In this document: in pieces, positions 38,142 to 48,036 of the stretch
How the letters are laid out: the number at the start of each line of letters is the position of its first letter
Position numbering within the stretch: the stretch's first letter is position 1
Source: Lachancea thermotolerans CBS 6340
Lineage: Eukaryota; Ascomycota; Saccharomycetes; Saccharomycetales; Saccharomycetaceae
Reading direction: 5' to 3'
Assembly (NCBI RefSeq): GCF_000142805.1
Contig: NC_013082.1
Span: 682,001-746,000, forward strand
Length of the DNA stretch: 64,000 nucleotides
Position numbers and translations under genes: made by a program
The notes under the pieces: generated by a model
Told to the model about the DNA's origin: nothing
What the model saw: the letters and a program-made list of their open reading frames with translations, nothing else
Databases searched by the model: none

Positions 38142-39236
38142 TTACAAATATCTAAAATCGGTTGCGTTCTTCTGTTGTAGTTCAAGTTTAGCCTTTGCGC
38201 ACTTCATGATGAAAGAATTAGACTGGCACCACAGACCGCTGGCCTTAGCTTTCATCATGAAATACCCATTGTATTGATTAATATCCCGTATCGTTGGTTT
38301 GCTAAACGCAGAACGCGATCTCTTTTTCAAGTTCCTTGACACTAGAACAAAAAGCCGTTCTTCGTCGATTATAGACTCAAAATGCGGGATGTGCTGAAGG
38401 TGAGGATCTGTGGCCTTAATAATGCGCGTGAACTCCCTTACAAGAGAACGGATAATTTGGAGAAGAGATGTATTTTCTGAGACACCTTTCTCAGGGTATA
38501 ATGCAGTAAGGGGTTTTATGCAAGACGCAATGATCAGCTCCTCATATCGGCGAAGAAGTAAATCACCGTATGGGCGAGTAGCTACACCAATATTTGAAAA
38601 CGTGTTTTCTCGGTCTAACATTTTCATTAATCTCAGCAAGTTGTTCGTCCCCTCTAGCACTTGCGTGTTGTGTTTATCTTGTTGATAATCGTAACTAATG
38701 TTCGCTTTAGGTACGGAACAAATCTGAAGCGGTTGGCGTACACGAGAGTACTGCATGGCAAACTCGCTCGGCAGAAAACTTTGTTCCAGATCAGCCAAGC
38801 CCATGAAAATATTCGGTACAAACCCTTTTTGTTCCCACACGCTCTGTTCAAGTTGCTCCATTACTCCAAAACCCGGGTTGAGCAGTAAGACATTAGTGTC
38901 ATTGTGAATGCACTCGCTGTACTTTTTTAATGCATTAACAAATGCCGGTGACCTCGTTTCGCCGATAATAAGATTATCTATTTTAGCGATTTCGCCAGAG
39001 GCATATTTCGGAGGCGAGCACGACGCCATATACTGTTTGGAACTGCTTCTAGAATTGTCTTGTCTTCTAACGTACAATTTGGACTCATTTTCTAGGAATC
39101 TATTCAATTTTCTTTGATCCTGCAGAAGCAGCACAAGCTCAGGAACTCTTGGCTGAACACTTAGTGAAGCGATTTCGTGACACACTAGATAATTCAAAGG
39201 CGCATTGCCTAAAGCGTAGACTCTTGGGACATTCAT
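38142..39236 (-). CDS. CBS2: CBS2-like, mitochondrial translational activator of COB mRNA
   Basis: A 364-residue protein with a ketopantoate-reductase-like fold: an N-terminal Rossmann-type segment (VYALGNAPLNYLVCHEIASL) and a C-terminal helical half. S. cerevisiae Cbs2 (about 389 residues) has the same relationship, but acts with Cbs1 at the 5' leader of mitochondrial cytochrome b mRNA instead of in pantothenate synthesis. The usual GxGxxG dinucleotide-binding motif is degenerate here (ALGNAPL), which fits loss of enzyme activity. Assignment depends partly on position (YDR197W), because sequence in this family diverges quickly. Confidence 0.85.
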   Translation of the reverse strand: MNVPRVYALGNAPLNYLVCHEIASLSVQPRVPELVLLLQDQRKLNRFLENESKLYVRRQDNSRSSSKQYMASCSPPKYASGEIAKIDNLIIGETRSPAFVNALKKYSECIHNDTNVLLLNPGFGVMEQLEQSVWEQKGFVPNIFMGLADLEQSFLPSEFAMQYSRVRQPLQICSVPKANISYDYQQDKHNTQVLEGTNNLLRLMKMLDRENTFSNIGVATRPYGDLLLRRYEELIIASCIKPLTALYPEKGVSENTSLLQIIRSLVREFTRIIKATDPHLQHIPHFESIIDEERLFVLVSRNLKKRSRSAFSKPTIRDINQYNGYFMMKAKASGLWCQSNSFIMKCAKAKLELQQKNATDFRYL

Positions 39237-39403
39237 ACCATATCCTTGTTCACTCTAGGCTATACACAACGATTCATGCTAAAGTCTTCTGCTACTTTCA
39301 ATGTATATATATTTTTTTTATGTAATATCATGAAATAGCTTTTATTGTGCAAGCAGAAGGTAAAAACCGAACGATATACAATACGTGACACAGAGAAAGC
39401 TCA

Positions 39404-40114
39404 ATGCTCATCATTGGTCTAACTGGCGGGATCGCCTGTGGTAAATCAAGTGTTTCAGAAAGGTTAGCTAAAAGCTACAAGATTCCTGTTATAGATGCGG
39501 ACAAAATTGCTAGAGAGATAGTGGAGCCGCAACGTAATGCATATTTGAAGATCGTGCAGTACTTTAAGGGGAAGGTTCCGGACTTGATTCGCGAAGATGG
39601 ATCAATAAATCGTCCAGCATTGGGAAAGTGGGTCTTTGCGAATCACTCAGATCTCAAAGTCTTAAATGGAATTACACATCCAGCCATCCGCCTGGAGATT
39701 TTCAAACAAATCTTGAAGCAGTACTTGAGAGGGGAGAAGATGTGTGTATTGGATGTTCCATTACTGTTTGAAAGCGGTTTAAACCTGTTCTGTGGTGTCA
39801 CTGTTAGCGTGATTTGCGACCAGGAAACTCAGATAAGTCGTATTCGCTCGAGAAATCCAGAGTTATCACTCGAGGACGGGGAAAATCGAATCAAGGCTCA
39901 AATGACACACAAAGAAAGAATTCGGCGCTCCGATTTTATTATTGAAAACAGCGATACCCTCGAACACTTATACGGCCAGGTGCATGCGTTCGTGCTGAAG
40001 GTCAAACCGACATGGACGCGTACCATATTAGAGTACTTCCCACCCTTTGCATTGATCAGCGCGCTGGCGATAGTACTGATAAAATATTTGCGGAGGAATC
40101 AAGCGATTTCGTAA
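39404..40114 (+). CDS. CAB5: CAB5, dephospho-CoA kinase
   Basis: Catalyses the last step of coenzyme A synthesis, phosphorylating dephospho-CoA on the ribose 3'-hydroxyl. The 236 residues start with the P-loop GGIACGKS (8-15), followed by VIDADKIAREIV (substrate site) and RIRSRNPELSLEDGENRIKAQM (lid). The C-terminus carries one hydrophobic anchor (about 213-229, FALISALAIVLIKYL) and a basic end, as in the yeast enzyme (about 241 residues), which localises to mitochondria and lipid particles. It matches YDR196C. Confidence 0.96.
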   Translation: MLIIGLTGGIACGKSSVSERLAKSYKIPVIDADKIAREIVEPQRNAYLKIVQYFKGKVPDLIREDGSINRPALGKWVFANHSDLKVLNGITHPAIRLEIFKQILKQYLRGEKMCVLDVPLLFESGLNLFCGVTVSVICDQETQISRIRSRNPELSLEDGENRIKAQMTHKERIRRSDFIIENSDTLEHLYGQVHAFVLKVKPTWTRTILEYFPPFALISALAIVLIKYLRRNQAIS

Positions 40115-40162
40115 ATCGTCTGTCATCTTCTAATCTCTAATGTTACATATGAATTGCTTGGC

Positions 40163-41695
40163 TCAGTTAGATGTTGGTCTGATAGGATAATCGTTCAGAC
40201 TAACCTCAGGCACCCTCTTGTAAGGTAAGCCACCCCTGTCTTTCTGAAGAAGTAGGCAGTTCTTGCCAAAAGCACGTACGATAAGCGGCTTTTTTGTAAG
40301 GTTTGGGTCCTTCTCATCGAGCTCAGTTGGCTCAAGTGGCTGTTTGTTCAGGCTTTTGCTGAATGCTGTGAAGTTCAACCGGTAGTTGGCAGAGACTCTA
40401 GTATCACAAGAAATGGGCCCTCCTTTGATGTCCACAATATCCGAGTCTTCAGTTGGCTTCGGTATTGACAGTTCTCTGACTTTCTGGTTCTTCCAGGTGG
40501 GAAATGTCACTTCACGGGGCTCGCCGTCTTTGAATGGCTTCAAAACTTTTTTCAGCTTTCCAGGCGACACTATTAGACCATCGGAGGGAATGTCGTCACC
40601 GTAGACCGTCAAGAGTTTCTCATCTGCCACAAAGCGAATCGGATTGCGCCTCTTCTTAGAAGTCTCACTTTTCAAAATTGAAATAAGATTTGAGTTGTTA
40701 TCGTTATTGGGGCGGCTTCGCTTTTGCGATCCACCCAATGTATTGTCTTCCAAAACACGTTTTCCTTGCTCATTCACATCTCCCTTTTTCAAGTACTTCA
40801 GAAATGAAATCTTTTTTTTAGGTTCTTCGGGTGCGGGGGCCTTTGCAGAAGCCTGGTCGGCGCTTGAAGTAGGCGGCAGCGCTTTGTCTGAGGGTGTAAG
40901 TTTACCATTAATATGAGGTAGACGTGCCGCGAATTCATCATCCTTGTAACCTACCATTCTTAACAGTGTCACATATGAATGAAGGTTTTCGGAAACGGTA
41001 GAGTCAAGTATTGCCAAGTTTGCAACAGCGTCGAGAAGCTTGGGGTTCTTTTGCAGTGTCAAGTCTGCGTTTTTCTGTAAATTGTCCACATAGCTCTTCC
41101 GTTCTGCAGGCTGTTGATAGGGCAGCTCGTCTTGCATATACTCGAGGACTTGGTTGGCACGCAAATGCTCGTTTTGCCCCGCGTTCTTCTCTTGACTGGC
41201 GCGCCAAAGCCCCCCTTCGTTAGTGGTACTCGCTCGACTAGGAGCTTTCGCTTCTGTCTTGACGGCTTCTTTCTGCGGACTGGATCTTACATTTTCACTT
41301 TTCTTTGCACTTGGATTAGTGGTACGAGTATTGTCGCTTTGGTTTGCGCTCTTTTGTTGGTCTCGAAGCGATGCTTCGTTTTGAACAACGCTCTTCCGTT
41401 TCAGTTTCGTTAGCTGTGTAAGGTAGTCAGCATACATTGTCTTTAGCCCGCTGTATAGCTGAACATCTGCGGGAGTGACGTCGGCATCTCTACGTTCGAT
41501 ATGTTCGTTGTCACGCGTGAAAGCTGTGAATGCGCGCTCAAGGGAGCCAATATATGTATCTATCTTGCGCTGCTGCTCCTGCGAAAGCGTTGGCGTCTCG
41601 CTAAACTCACGCGTTTCGGTCCTTAGTTGCTGGATAAAAGACGACTGCAAGGCATGCGATATGTTTACTAGCTGTGGAATGGGACTGCCTGACAT
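40163..41695 (-). CDS. REF2: REF2, subunit of the APT part of the cleavage and polyadenylation factor
   Basis: An RNA-binding factor that brings the Glc7 phosphatase to the cleavage and polyadenylation machinery and helps terminate snoRNAs. It has 510 residues from the chosen ATG. The N-terminus (SPIPQLVNISHALQSSFIQQLR) and the C-terminus (AFGKNCLLLQKDRGGLPYKRVPEV) are the conserved blocks; the middle is Lys/Ser-rich and disordered. A Glc7-docking RVxF-type sequence is plausible at IRFVADEKL near the middle, but that is inference. The frame runs 14 codons further upstream from a GTG. S. cerevisiae Ref2 is about 533 residues. It matches YDR195W. Confidence 0.95.
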   Translation of the reverse strand: MSGSPIPQLVNISHALQSSFIQQLRTETREFSETPTLSQEQQRKIDTYIGSLERAFTAFTRDNEHIERRDADVTPADVQLYSGLKTMYADYLTQLTKLKRKSVVQNEASLRDQQKSANQSDNTRTTNPSAKKSENVRSSPQKEAVKTEAKAPSRASTTNEGGLWRASQEKNAGQNEHLRANQVLEYMQDELPYQQPAERKSYVDNLQKNADLTLQKNPKLLDAVANLAILDSTVSENLHSYVTLLRMVGYKDDEFAARLPHINGKLTPSDKALPPTSSADQASAKAPAPEEPKKKISFLKYLKKGDVNEQGKRVLEDNTLGGSQKRSRPNNDNNSNLISILKSETSKKRRNPIRFVADEKLLTVYGDDIPSDGLIVSPGKLKKVLKPFKDGEPREVTFPTWKNQKVRELSIPKPTEDSDIVDIKGGPISCDTRVSANYRLNFTAFSKSLNKQPLEPTELDEKDPNLTKKPLIVRAFGKNCLLLQKDRGGLPYKRVPEVSLNDYPIRPTSN

Positions 41696-42793
41696 TGTCC
41701 GAAGTATATCAGCGTGCAAAAGAGGGTCTAAGAGCACCCGAAGCGCTTTGTTTTTTTGTTCTTTCCAGCCTTGAAGCTAGACAACATTGTTCTTAACATC
41801 TTTTTCACATCGCTTTTTTGACGACAGACTTTTCCGGGGCTCAAGAATATATGGTGGCTATACCAAAATACTTAACTCGCCCACTGCAAGCCTGAGGTGT
41901 GAGGCACTTGATTTGGTTATGGCCATGATCCAGGCCTCTTTAACATATAAAATGAAGTTGTCAAGCCTGTTAGTTCATAAGCCACCCGTGCAACAGACTT
42001 GCTTGGTATACGCTCCAATGTCTGTTGCGGGGGCGCTACAGCAGGAGGAGGGATAGCGAAGCGTAACTCTTTAAAGTGCAAAATTCTTGCCCGAGCATAA
42101 TTGCTGTCTGAACGATTAGCTTCTATTCCTAGCATGTGAGTCGTTATTTGCTAGTCGCTAGAGTGAGCGGGATCTTACAAAAGTGTTTCCCCGCATTTCC
42201 TTAGTCGGGTTTGAACTCTCCGAATACCTCATCCCGTAGAGGCTTTGTCTTCAAGTGATATAGTAAACAGGGTACCGCTTCTGGCGTTTCGGGATCGACC
42301 TGGCACCACCACGATTACCAAGCATATGGACACTCCGTCTCGGTGAATTCAAATTAGTTTGAGTGTGAAGAATCTAAGCTATTTGCAGGAGATTCGAGAG
42401 GCCTTGAAACATAAATTTCTTTTCAGTCCATGTCAGCTACTCGTGTTGCCGAAAAGCTCGTGAAGCGAATCCACTGGATGAGAATTCATGGCGGCGTTTT
42501 ATTTTGTACAGACGTTAGTTTAGATCCTCTTTCTTCCACTTCTTCTGGTCAAACAAAACTTGAAGAGACCTTTGCCAACAAAGAGCAAACGCTCCCGTCG
42601 TCTACAACCAGTGTATAAACCTTACTGGGGTCTGTTTTTGTCTGCCAAAAGCTCACTCGAAATTAAACCATCAACTTTTTCAATAGCTCATCGCGCCATT
42701 CGAAATTTCAATATAAAAAGAACTTTCATAGTAACTTACAAATTTTCCGTTGGTCAAAGGAAGCTCCAAGGTAAATCATAAGTCAATAAGTCT
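41696..42793. promoter_or_regulatory. Divergent REF2-MSS116 interval (1.1 kb)
   Basis: Much longer than the other AT-rich divergent promoters here. Two ATG-initiated frames occur, one of 72 codons on the minus strand (41917-42135) and one of 62 codons on the plus strand (42430-42618). S. cerevisiae carries a small ORF, YDR194W-A, between the same two genes, on the strand equivalent to minus here. I cannot confirm homology. No tRNA or snRNA was recognised. Confidence 0.5.
41917..42135 (-). CDS. Hypothetical small ORF between REF2 and MSS116
   Basis: A 72-codon frame starting with ATG (MLGIEANRSDSNYARARILH). I do not recognise it. It has no membrane segment or clear motif. The only support is position: S. 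cerevisiae YDR194W-A, a short ORF proposed from fungal conservation, lies in the equivalent gap and in the equivalent direction. It may be a chance frame. Confidence 0.2.
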   Translation of the reverse strand: MLGIEANRSDSNYARARILHFKELRFAIPPPAVAPPQQTLERIPSKSVARVAYELTGLTTSFYMLKRPGSWP

Positions 42794-44767
42794 ATGATTT
42801 CTGCTCTCTTCGCTCGCAATGTGCCTGCAAGAACATTCGAAGTCTCCAAACTGGTAGTGAGAGTTTGTGCTCTTCGCCAACTCTCCGACGAAGGCCGTCA
42901 AAGCTTTAGAGGGCGTGATGGCAATAGAAGTTATAATGGCGACCGAAGCTCCAGAGGTGGTTACGGAAGAAACGACCGAAACAGCAGAAGGCCTACAGGT
43001 GGCCACAGGGGTACTAGACTCCAAGGTGAGCCTCCTCTTCGCCTGAGTAACGTGGTTCGAGTGGCCGATGACCAAAGTTCTAAAGATATCACGTTGGATG
43101 GGTTGCATCAGAGTGGCGTTATTGACAAAGAGTTGCACAAAGCTGTCAGCAGAATGAACTTTGAGAGCCTTACTCCTGTCCAGCAGAAAACCATAAAGCC
43201 TATTTTGGAAACAGAGCATGATGTGATCGCGAGGGCGAAAACAGGTACTGGTAAGACTCTTGCATTTTTGGTCCCTATCTTTGAGCATTTGATCAAGACC
43301 CGCACGGAATCTCCCTCCATGGTGAAATGTGTTATTGTTGCACCAACACGCGACTTGGCTCTCCAAATCGACTCTGAAATCGAAAAGCTTCACAAGAACA
43401 ATCATGCCTTGAGAAAGTTCAAATCTATAGCTTTGATCGGTGGCAGCAATTTCCAGGTGGCAATCAAGCGCATGTTCAAAGATACACCGAACATTGTTGT
43501 CGCGACACCTGGCAGACTCATGGACGTGATGTCTAAGTTCTCGGACAAGTTTTTTAAACATGTTGACTTCAAGGTGCTTGATGAAGCCGATCGACTGTTA
43601 GAAATTGGATTTGATGAAGACTTGAGAGATATCTCTAAGACTTTAAATTCAATCAACGCCACAGGACCAGAACACATCAGGACATTACTTTTTTCTGCAA
43701 CTCTTGGGGACAATGTTCAAAAGCTGGCTGCGGGTATAATGAACCGGAAAGAAAGTTTGTTCCTAGATACAGTGGACGTCAATGAGCCCGAGGCCCATGA
43801 GAAAATTGATCAGCGCCTTGTGATCTCAGAGAATTTCGCTTCAAACCTTTACGCCCCTATTTCAGCAATTAAAAACCGACTGGCCACAAACAATGAACCT
43901 TTCAAAGCAATTCTGTTTGTCCCTACTGTCAAGTTCACTAAATTCTACTGCACAATCTTGGAAAGATTGTTTCCATCACTTCCGGTATATGAATTCCATG
44001 GAAAAATTGACCAAAGAAAAAGAACCAAGATGGTTGGTCTTTTCAAGCGGGCTCACGAAGGTATTTTTGTCTGTACCGATGTTGGTGCGAGGGGCATGGA
44101 TTTCCCTGGTGTAGAGGAAGTATTGCAATTGGGCGTACCATCTGAACTATCCAACTACATTCATCGTATTGGTAGGACAGCAAGGGGTGGTAAAGAAGGT
44201 AAGGCTACTATTTACCTTTTCAAGGACGAGCTGCCATTTATTGACACTTTGGCGAGAGAAAAAAATGTCAAGATCGTCGACCAAGATGATTATGCGGTTA
44301 ACAAAGACGAAATTGAGGAGTTCAACTCGTGCTTGCGTGATGAATTTATGTTTAGAGAAAGTTTGGAATCCATGCTATCGTTCTATAAAGGTTGCGAGCA
44401 AGCTTATGGGTTCTACATGCCAAAGGTTGCACGCCAAATTGCGAACTCTTACGGCCAGTGTTTGATGCAACCTGAGAAGAAAATGCCAATCAGCCGTAGC
44501 ACTGCAAGCATGAGATATGGACTCAAAGGTAGAATTGTCGAAGAAATTTTTGACTGTGGTCAATCCCACCGTGAAAGTTACAACAACGAAGAGAGACTTC
44601 CAAACCGCGGCAACAAAACTCGGAATTTTAGCAATAGAAGCAATCAAGGCGGATATGATTCTGGGCGCAGGGTCTCTAGACAACGCTGGGAGTCTAATGA
44701 AAAATTCGACAATAAACGCTTCCGGTCACCAAATAGAGGCGAAAATCCAAGAATAGATTACAATTAA
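42794..44767 (+). CDS. MSS116: MSS116, mitochondrial DEAD-box RNA helicase
   Basis: A general RNA chaperone for mitochondrial group I and II intron splicing, and for translation and transcription. The 657 residues begin with a mitochondrial presequence (MISALFARNVPARTF) and an Arg/Gly/Ser-rich stretch (38-75). The helicase core then shows motif I AKTGTGKT (148-155), PTRDLALQ, TPGRL, DEAD (263-266), SAT and motif VI HRIGRTAR (457-464). A C-terminal extension and basic Arg/Asn/Gly tail complete the Mss116 layout (S. cerevisiae about 664). It matches YDR194C. Confidence 0.97.
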   Translation: MISALFARNVPARTFEVSKLVVRVCALRQLSDEGRQSFRGRDGNRSYNGDRSSRGGYGRNDRNSRRPTGGHRGTRLQGEPPLRLSNVVRVADDQSSKDITLDGLHQSGVIDKELHKAVSRMNFESLTPVQQKTIKPILETEHDVIARAKTGTGKTLAFLVPIFEHLIKTRTESPSMVKCVIVAPTRDLALQIDSEIEKLHKNNHALRKFKSIALIGGSNFQVAIKRMFKDTPNIVVATPGRLMDVMSKFSDKFFKHVDFKVLDEADRLLEIGFDEDLRDISKTLNSINATGPEHIRTLLFSATLGDNVQKLAAGIMNRKESLFLDTVDVNEPEAHEKIDQRLVISENFASNLYAPISAIKNRLATNNEPFKAILFVPTVKFTKFYCTILERLFPSLPVYEFHGKIDQRKRTKMVGLFKRAHEGIFVCTDVGARGMDFPGVEEVLQLGVPSELSNYIHRIGRTARGGKEGKATIYLFKDELPFIDTLAREKNVKIVDQDDYAVNKDEIEEFNSCLRDEFMFRESLESMLSFYKGCEQAYGFYMPKVARQIANSYGQCLMQPEKKMPISRSTASMRYGLKGRIVEEIFDCGQSHRESYNNEERLPNRGNKTRNFSNRSNQGGYDSGRRVSRQRWESNEKFDNKRFRSPNRGENPRIDYN

Positions 44768-45011
44768 TTTTATTCGTCAACTTCCACGTTCAGAACATTT
44801 TGCTCTAGCGTTAAATTTATTGTATATAGCATGTAAATACTTACTCGGGTTGGAACTACATTAAGCTTATCGCGCAACTTTCGCTTTCAAATAACAATCC
44901 TACTTCCCAGACATCAATATTAGCTGAAGTCACGTGCATTGGTTGGCTTGATGTAAGTGGATGATCCAACTTGGCACATAATTTCAGAAACTATGATACC
45001 CTAACAACATT

Positions 45012-45026
45012 ATGGCAGGGTTCTAA
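45012..45026 (+). promoter_or_regulatory. Four-codon uORF whose stop overlaps the VPS34 ATG
   Basis: ATG GCA GGG TTC TAA, where the last A of the stop is the first base of the VPS34 start (TAATG). If included in the mRNA it would place terminating ribosomes directly on the VPS34 start codon. Confidence 0.55.
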
Positions 45027-47629
45027 TGTCTTTTAAAAGTGTGACTTTCTGCGTCTCAAATGAAGTAGAGTTACCGCTACAGGTCAAAATTGATTCTTTA
45101 GAGGGAGTGAAGCCTCTTCTGACTGCCTCTCAAAAGCTGACTGAACCCTCGCTTTCTCAAAGAGCATCAAATGTAGCTCCTAACAGTGATATGTTTGTAT
45201 CTGTTCAGGTATTCGATAGAGAAACGCTGAGAAATTTGACCATTCCAGTTTATACGCCATATGTTCCCTTTAAGAACGCTCGCAAATGGGATTTATGGCT
45301 TACTTTACCCATTACAATCGATCAGTTAACTTCCAACAGCATACTTAGAATCATATTGTGGGAATTCGAGGGTGACAATGAGGTGGAGTTTTTCACCATT
45401 GAGACTTCTCTGTACAAGGAGGATAGTAAGACATTGAAAAGGGGGACTGAGTCTTTCAGGTTCCAATATGACGAGCCAAATAGTGGTGCACTCGAACTAG
45501 ACCCTGCAAAAGAACTTGTTAACAATTACAGGAAAGGTGAGATCAAAGCTGTTACCTGGCTTGACGAGCTAACGCTTCAACAACTTGGAAAAACGAACAG
45601 AAAAAAGAGACTTCCGAAGGGCATCTTCATCTTAAACATAGAATATCCTCTTTACGAACTTCCAGTTGTTTACTCAGAGAAAGTTTCTGCAAAAACTCAG
45701 AAGAATGTACCAAATTTCCATAATTTCGAATTGAGTAACGATGTTCAAATATCGCGGCAAGAGCCCCAAGCTAAGTTGTCTCTGGGCGGCCCTGCGCAAT
45801 CAACCCTCAAGTTCTATGATCCTGATCAGTTCAATATCGATCCCATCGAGGAAAAGTTCAGAAGGCTTGAGAGAGCGACCACGAATTCGAACTTTGAAAA
45901 AGAGCTAAAACCTGATGCTAAGAAAAGGGACATTCTCAATAAGATCATAAGCTACCCTCCGGGGAGCAGTTTGACTGCACACGAAAAAGGGCTAGTGTGG
46001 AAATACCGTTATTACTTAATGAACAACAAAAAGGCTTTGACAAAGCTGTTGCAAAGTGCCAGCTTAACTGAAGAGAATGAGCGGAAGGAGGTGCTGCAAA
46101 TGGTTGACTCCTGGGCAGAAATTGACATTGAAGATGCAATCGAGCTTTTAGGACCCGCCTACCGAAACTTATCTCTCCGCTCTTACGCAGTTAACAGGCT
46201 CAAGAAAGCCTCGGACAATGAGCTAGAACTCTATCTATTACAGCTTGTTCAAGCAGTTTGTTTTGAAAGCTGCTCGCCCCTTTCGGACAAAACAGCGAGC
46301 GAATTCACCATCGTAGATGTCGCTCAAAGTGGAGCTGCTGCAAACCCCTTACCAGAGTTCGAACAAATTAACGAATCATCTTCTCTCAATAGTACCGAAA
46401 GCATCTCAGCAGGACACAGTTCGGTACTCATTTCACCTCTGGCAGAATTTCTGATTCGGCGTGCTATCAAGAATTCTAGACTTGGTAACTTTTTCTACTG
46501 GTATCTCAAATCTGAATCCGAAGGGAACTCCTACTTGGTACACATTCTTGAGAGCTTCACGAGCCGCTTGCCTAGTGATAAGCGCGTGAAGCTGGAACAC
46601 CAGATAAAGTTTATCTCAATGCTCGAAAAGTTTTGTCAAGAGGTAAAGAACGTGCGGGACACGACCCCCAAAAAACTAGAGCTTCTGATTAACCTAATAT
46701 CAACTAAGCTGAGACCATTTTTGAGAGCAACACCTGTGGAGCTGCCACTAGATCCTGATTTCACATTGACGGACGTGGTTTATGAGGGCTGTAAGATATT
46801 CAAAAGTTCTTTATCTCCAATTAAGATCGTCTTCGAGACCAAGCAAAACGTTCCATACTCTTTAATGTTCAAGGTTGGTGATGATTTAAGGCAGGACCAG
46901 TTAGTAGTCCAGATTATTACAGTGATGAATGAGCTTCTGAAGAACGAAAATGTCGATCTAAAGCTCATGCCTTACAAGATTCTTGCTACTGGCGCAAAAG
47001 AAGGTGCCATTCAATTCATCCCGAATGACACGATGGCCAATATTTTAAGCAAGCACCACGGAATTTTGCCTTTCTTCCGTGCCCACCACCCTTCCCCCAC
47101 GAATGAGCTCGGCGTTCAGGAATGGGTGATGGATAACTTTGTGAAGTCTTGTGCTGGATACTGTGTTATTACATATATCTTAGGGATTGGCGACAGGCAC
47201 TTAGACAATTTGTTGATAACGCCTGATGGTAATTTCTTCCACGCCGATTTTGGATACATTCTTGGGCAAGATCCAAAACCTTTCCCGCCTTTAATGAAAC
47301 TACCTCCACAAATTATCGAATCCTTTGGTGGTGCTGAATCCCAGAACTACAACAAATTTAGAAGCTACTGCTTCGTCGCATATTCGATCTTGCGGAGGAA
47401 CGCCAACCTTATACTGAATCTATTCGAGTTAATGAAAACATCAGACATTCCAGATATAAAGATCGACCCAGATGGTGCCATGCTCAAAGTCAAGGAGAAG
47501 TTTTGCCTAGATATGTCGGAGGAAGAAGCAATCATCCATTTTCAGAACCTAATTAACGCCAGCGTGAATGCGCTCTTACCTCTTGTTATTGATCGTCTCC
47601 ACAACCTAGCACAATACTGGAGAACGTGA
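45026..47629 (+). CDS. VPS34: VPS34, class III phosphatidylinositol 3-kinase
   Basis: The only PI 3-kinase of yeast. It makes PI3P on endosomes, vacuoles and the phagophore with Vps15, Vps30 and Atg14 or Vps38. The 867 residues show an N-terminal C2 domain (about 1-230), a helical accessory domain (about 290-540), and a kinase domain. That domain has the Lys-bearing IVFETKQNVPYSLMFKVGDDLRQDQ region, the catalytic loop GDRHLDN (722-728) and DFG (741-743, HADFGYILG). The C-terminal helix ends HNLAQYWRT, the family ending. S. cerevisiae Vps34 is about 875 residues. It matches YLR240W. Confidence 0.97.
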   Translation: MSFKSVTFCVSNEVELPLQVKIDSLEGVKPLLTASQKLTEPSLSQRASNVAPNSDMFVSVQVFDRETLRNLTIPVYTPYVPFKNARKWDLWLTLPITIDQLTSNSILRIILWEFEGDNEVEFFTIETSLYKEDSKTLKRGTESFRFQYDEPNSGALELDPAKELVNNYRKGEIKAVTWLDELTLQQLGKTNRKKRLPKGIFILNIEYPLYELPVVYSEKVSAKTQKNVPNFHNFELSNDVQISRQEPQAKLSLGGPAQSTLKFYDPDQFNIDPIEEKFRRLERATTNSNFEKELKPDAKKRDILNKIISYPPGSSLTAHEKGLVWKYRYYLMNNKKALTKLLQSASLTEENERKEVLQMVDSWAEIDIEDAIELLGPAYRNLSLRSYAVNRLKKASDNELELYLLQLVQAVCFESCSPLSDKTASEFTIVDVAQSGAAANPLPEFEQINESSSLNSTESISAGHSSVLISPLAEFLIRRAIKNSRLGNFFYWYLKSESEGNSYLVHILESFTSRLPSDKRVKLEHQIKFISMLEKFCQEVKNVRDTTPKKLELLINLISTKLRPFLRATPVELPLDPDFTLTDVVYEGCKIFKSSLSPIKIVFETKQNVPYSLMFKVGDDLRQDQLVVQIITVMNELLKNENVDLKLMPYKILATGAKEGAIQFIPNDTMANILSKHHGILPFFRAHHPSPTNELGVQEWVMDNFVKSCAGYCVITYILGIGDRHLDNLLITPDGNFFHADFGYILGQDPKPFPPLMKLPPQIIESFGGAESQNYNKFRSYCFVAYSILRRNANLILNLFELMKTSDIPDIKIDPDGAMLKVKEKFCLDMSEEEAIIHFQNLINASVNALLPLVIDRLHNLAQYWRT

Positions 47630-48036
47630 GTATAAACATTCAGCTAGCAACTCCTTTGGCGTCTTATCTGCTCAAATAAGCGACTACACCATTTAAGCAA
47701 GAATTATAGATTTCGAATAGTTTAGCGTGTAATTAGCGTGCTTCTGAACAGCTGCGAATCGACCACGTCCCAGCCCCGCTGAAACCAGAGAATCATTCAG
47801 GGGTTAACTTTTAATTTTAATGGTGCAATTTTAAAGGCGAGACAAACATTTTTTCTAGTGATATAGCTCACGTCCTCTGGTTTGAAGTTGGTTTTACAGA
47901 GGTTTTTTCCACTTATGAAAATATAACACTTTATTAGTTGATCACGCTATCAATCGTTCACGGTTAATACTTAAGGACCGAGATAGAGTTTAAAACGGAC
48001 TTTTTTGCTGTTTACCATTGACGCGGCTGAAGCTTG
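47630..48036. promoter_or_regulatory. VPS34-CSC1 tandem spacer
   Basis: About 400 bp with the VPS34 3' end and the CSC1 promoter. It is AT-rich, with several T-runs. No motif is assignable. Confidence 0.5.

Noticed and set aside
42181-42350. tRNA-like fragments (GGGTTTGAACTC, GGATCGACC)
   Set aside because: No cloverleaf can be drawn, and the B box consensus GGTTCGANTCC is not met.
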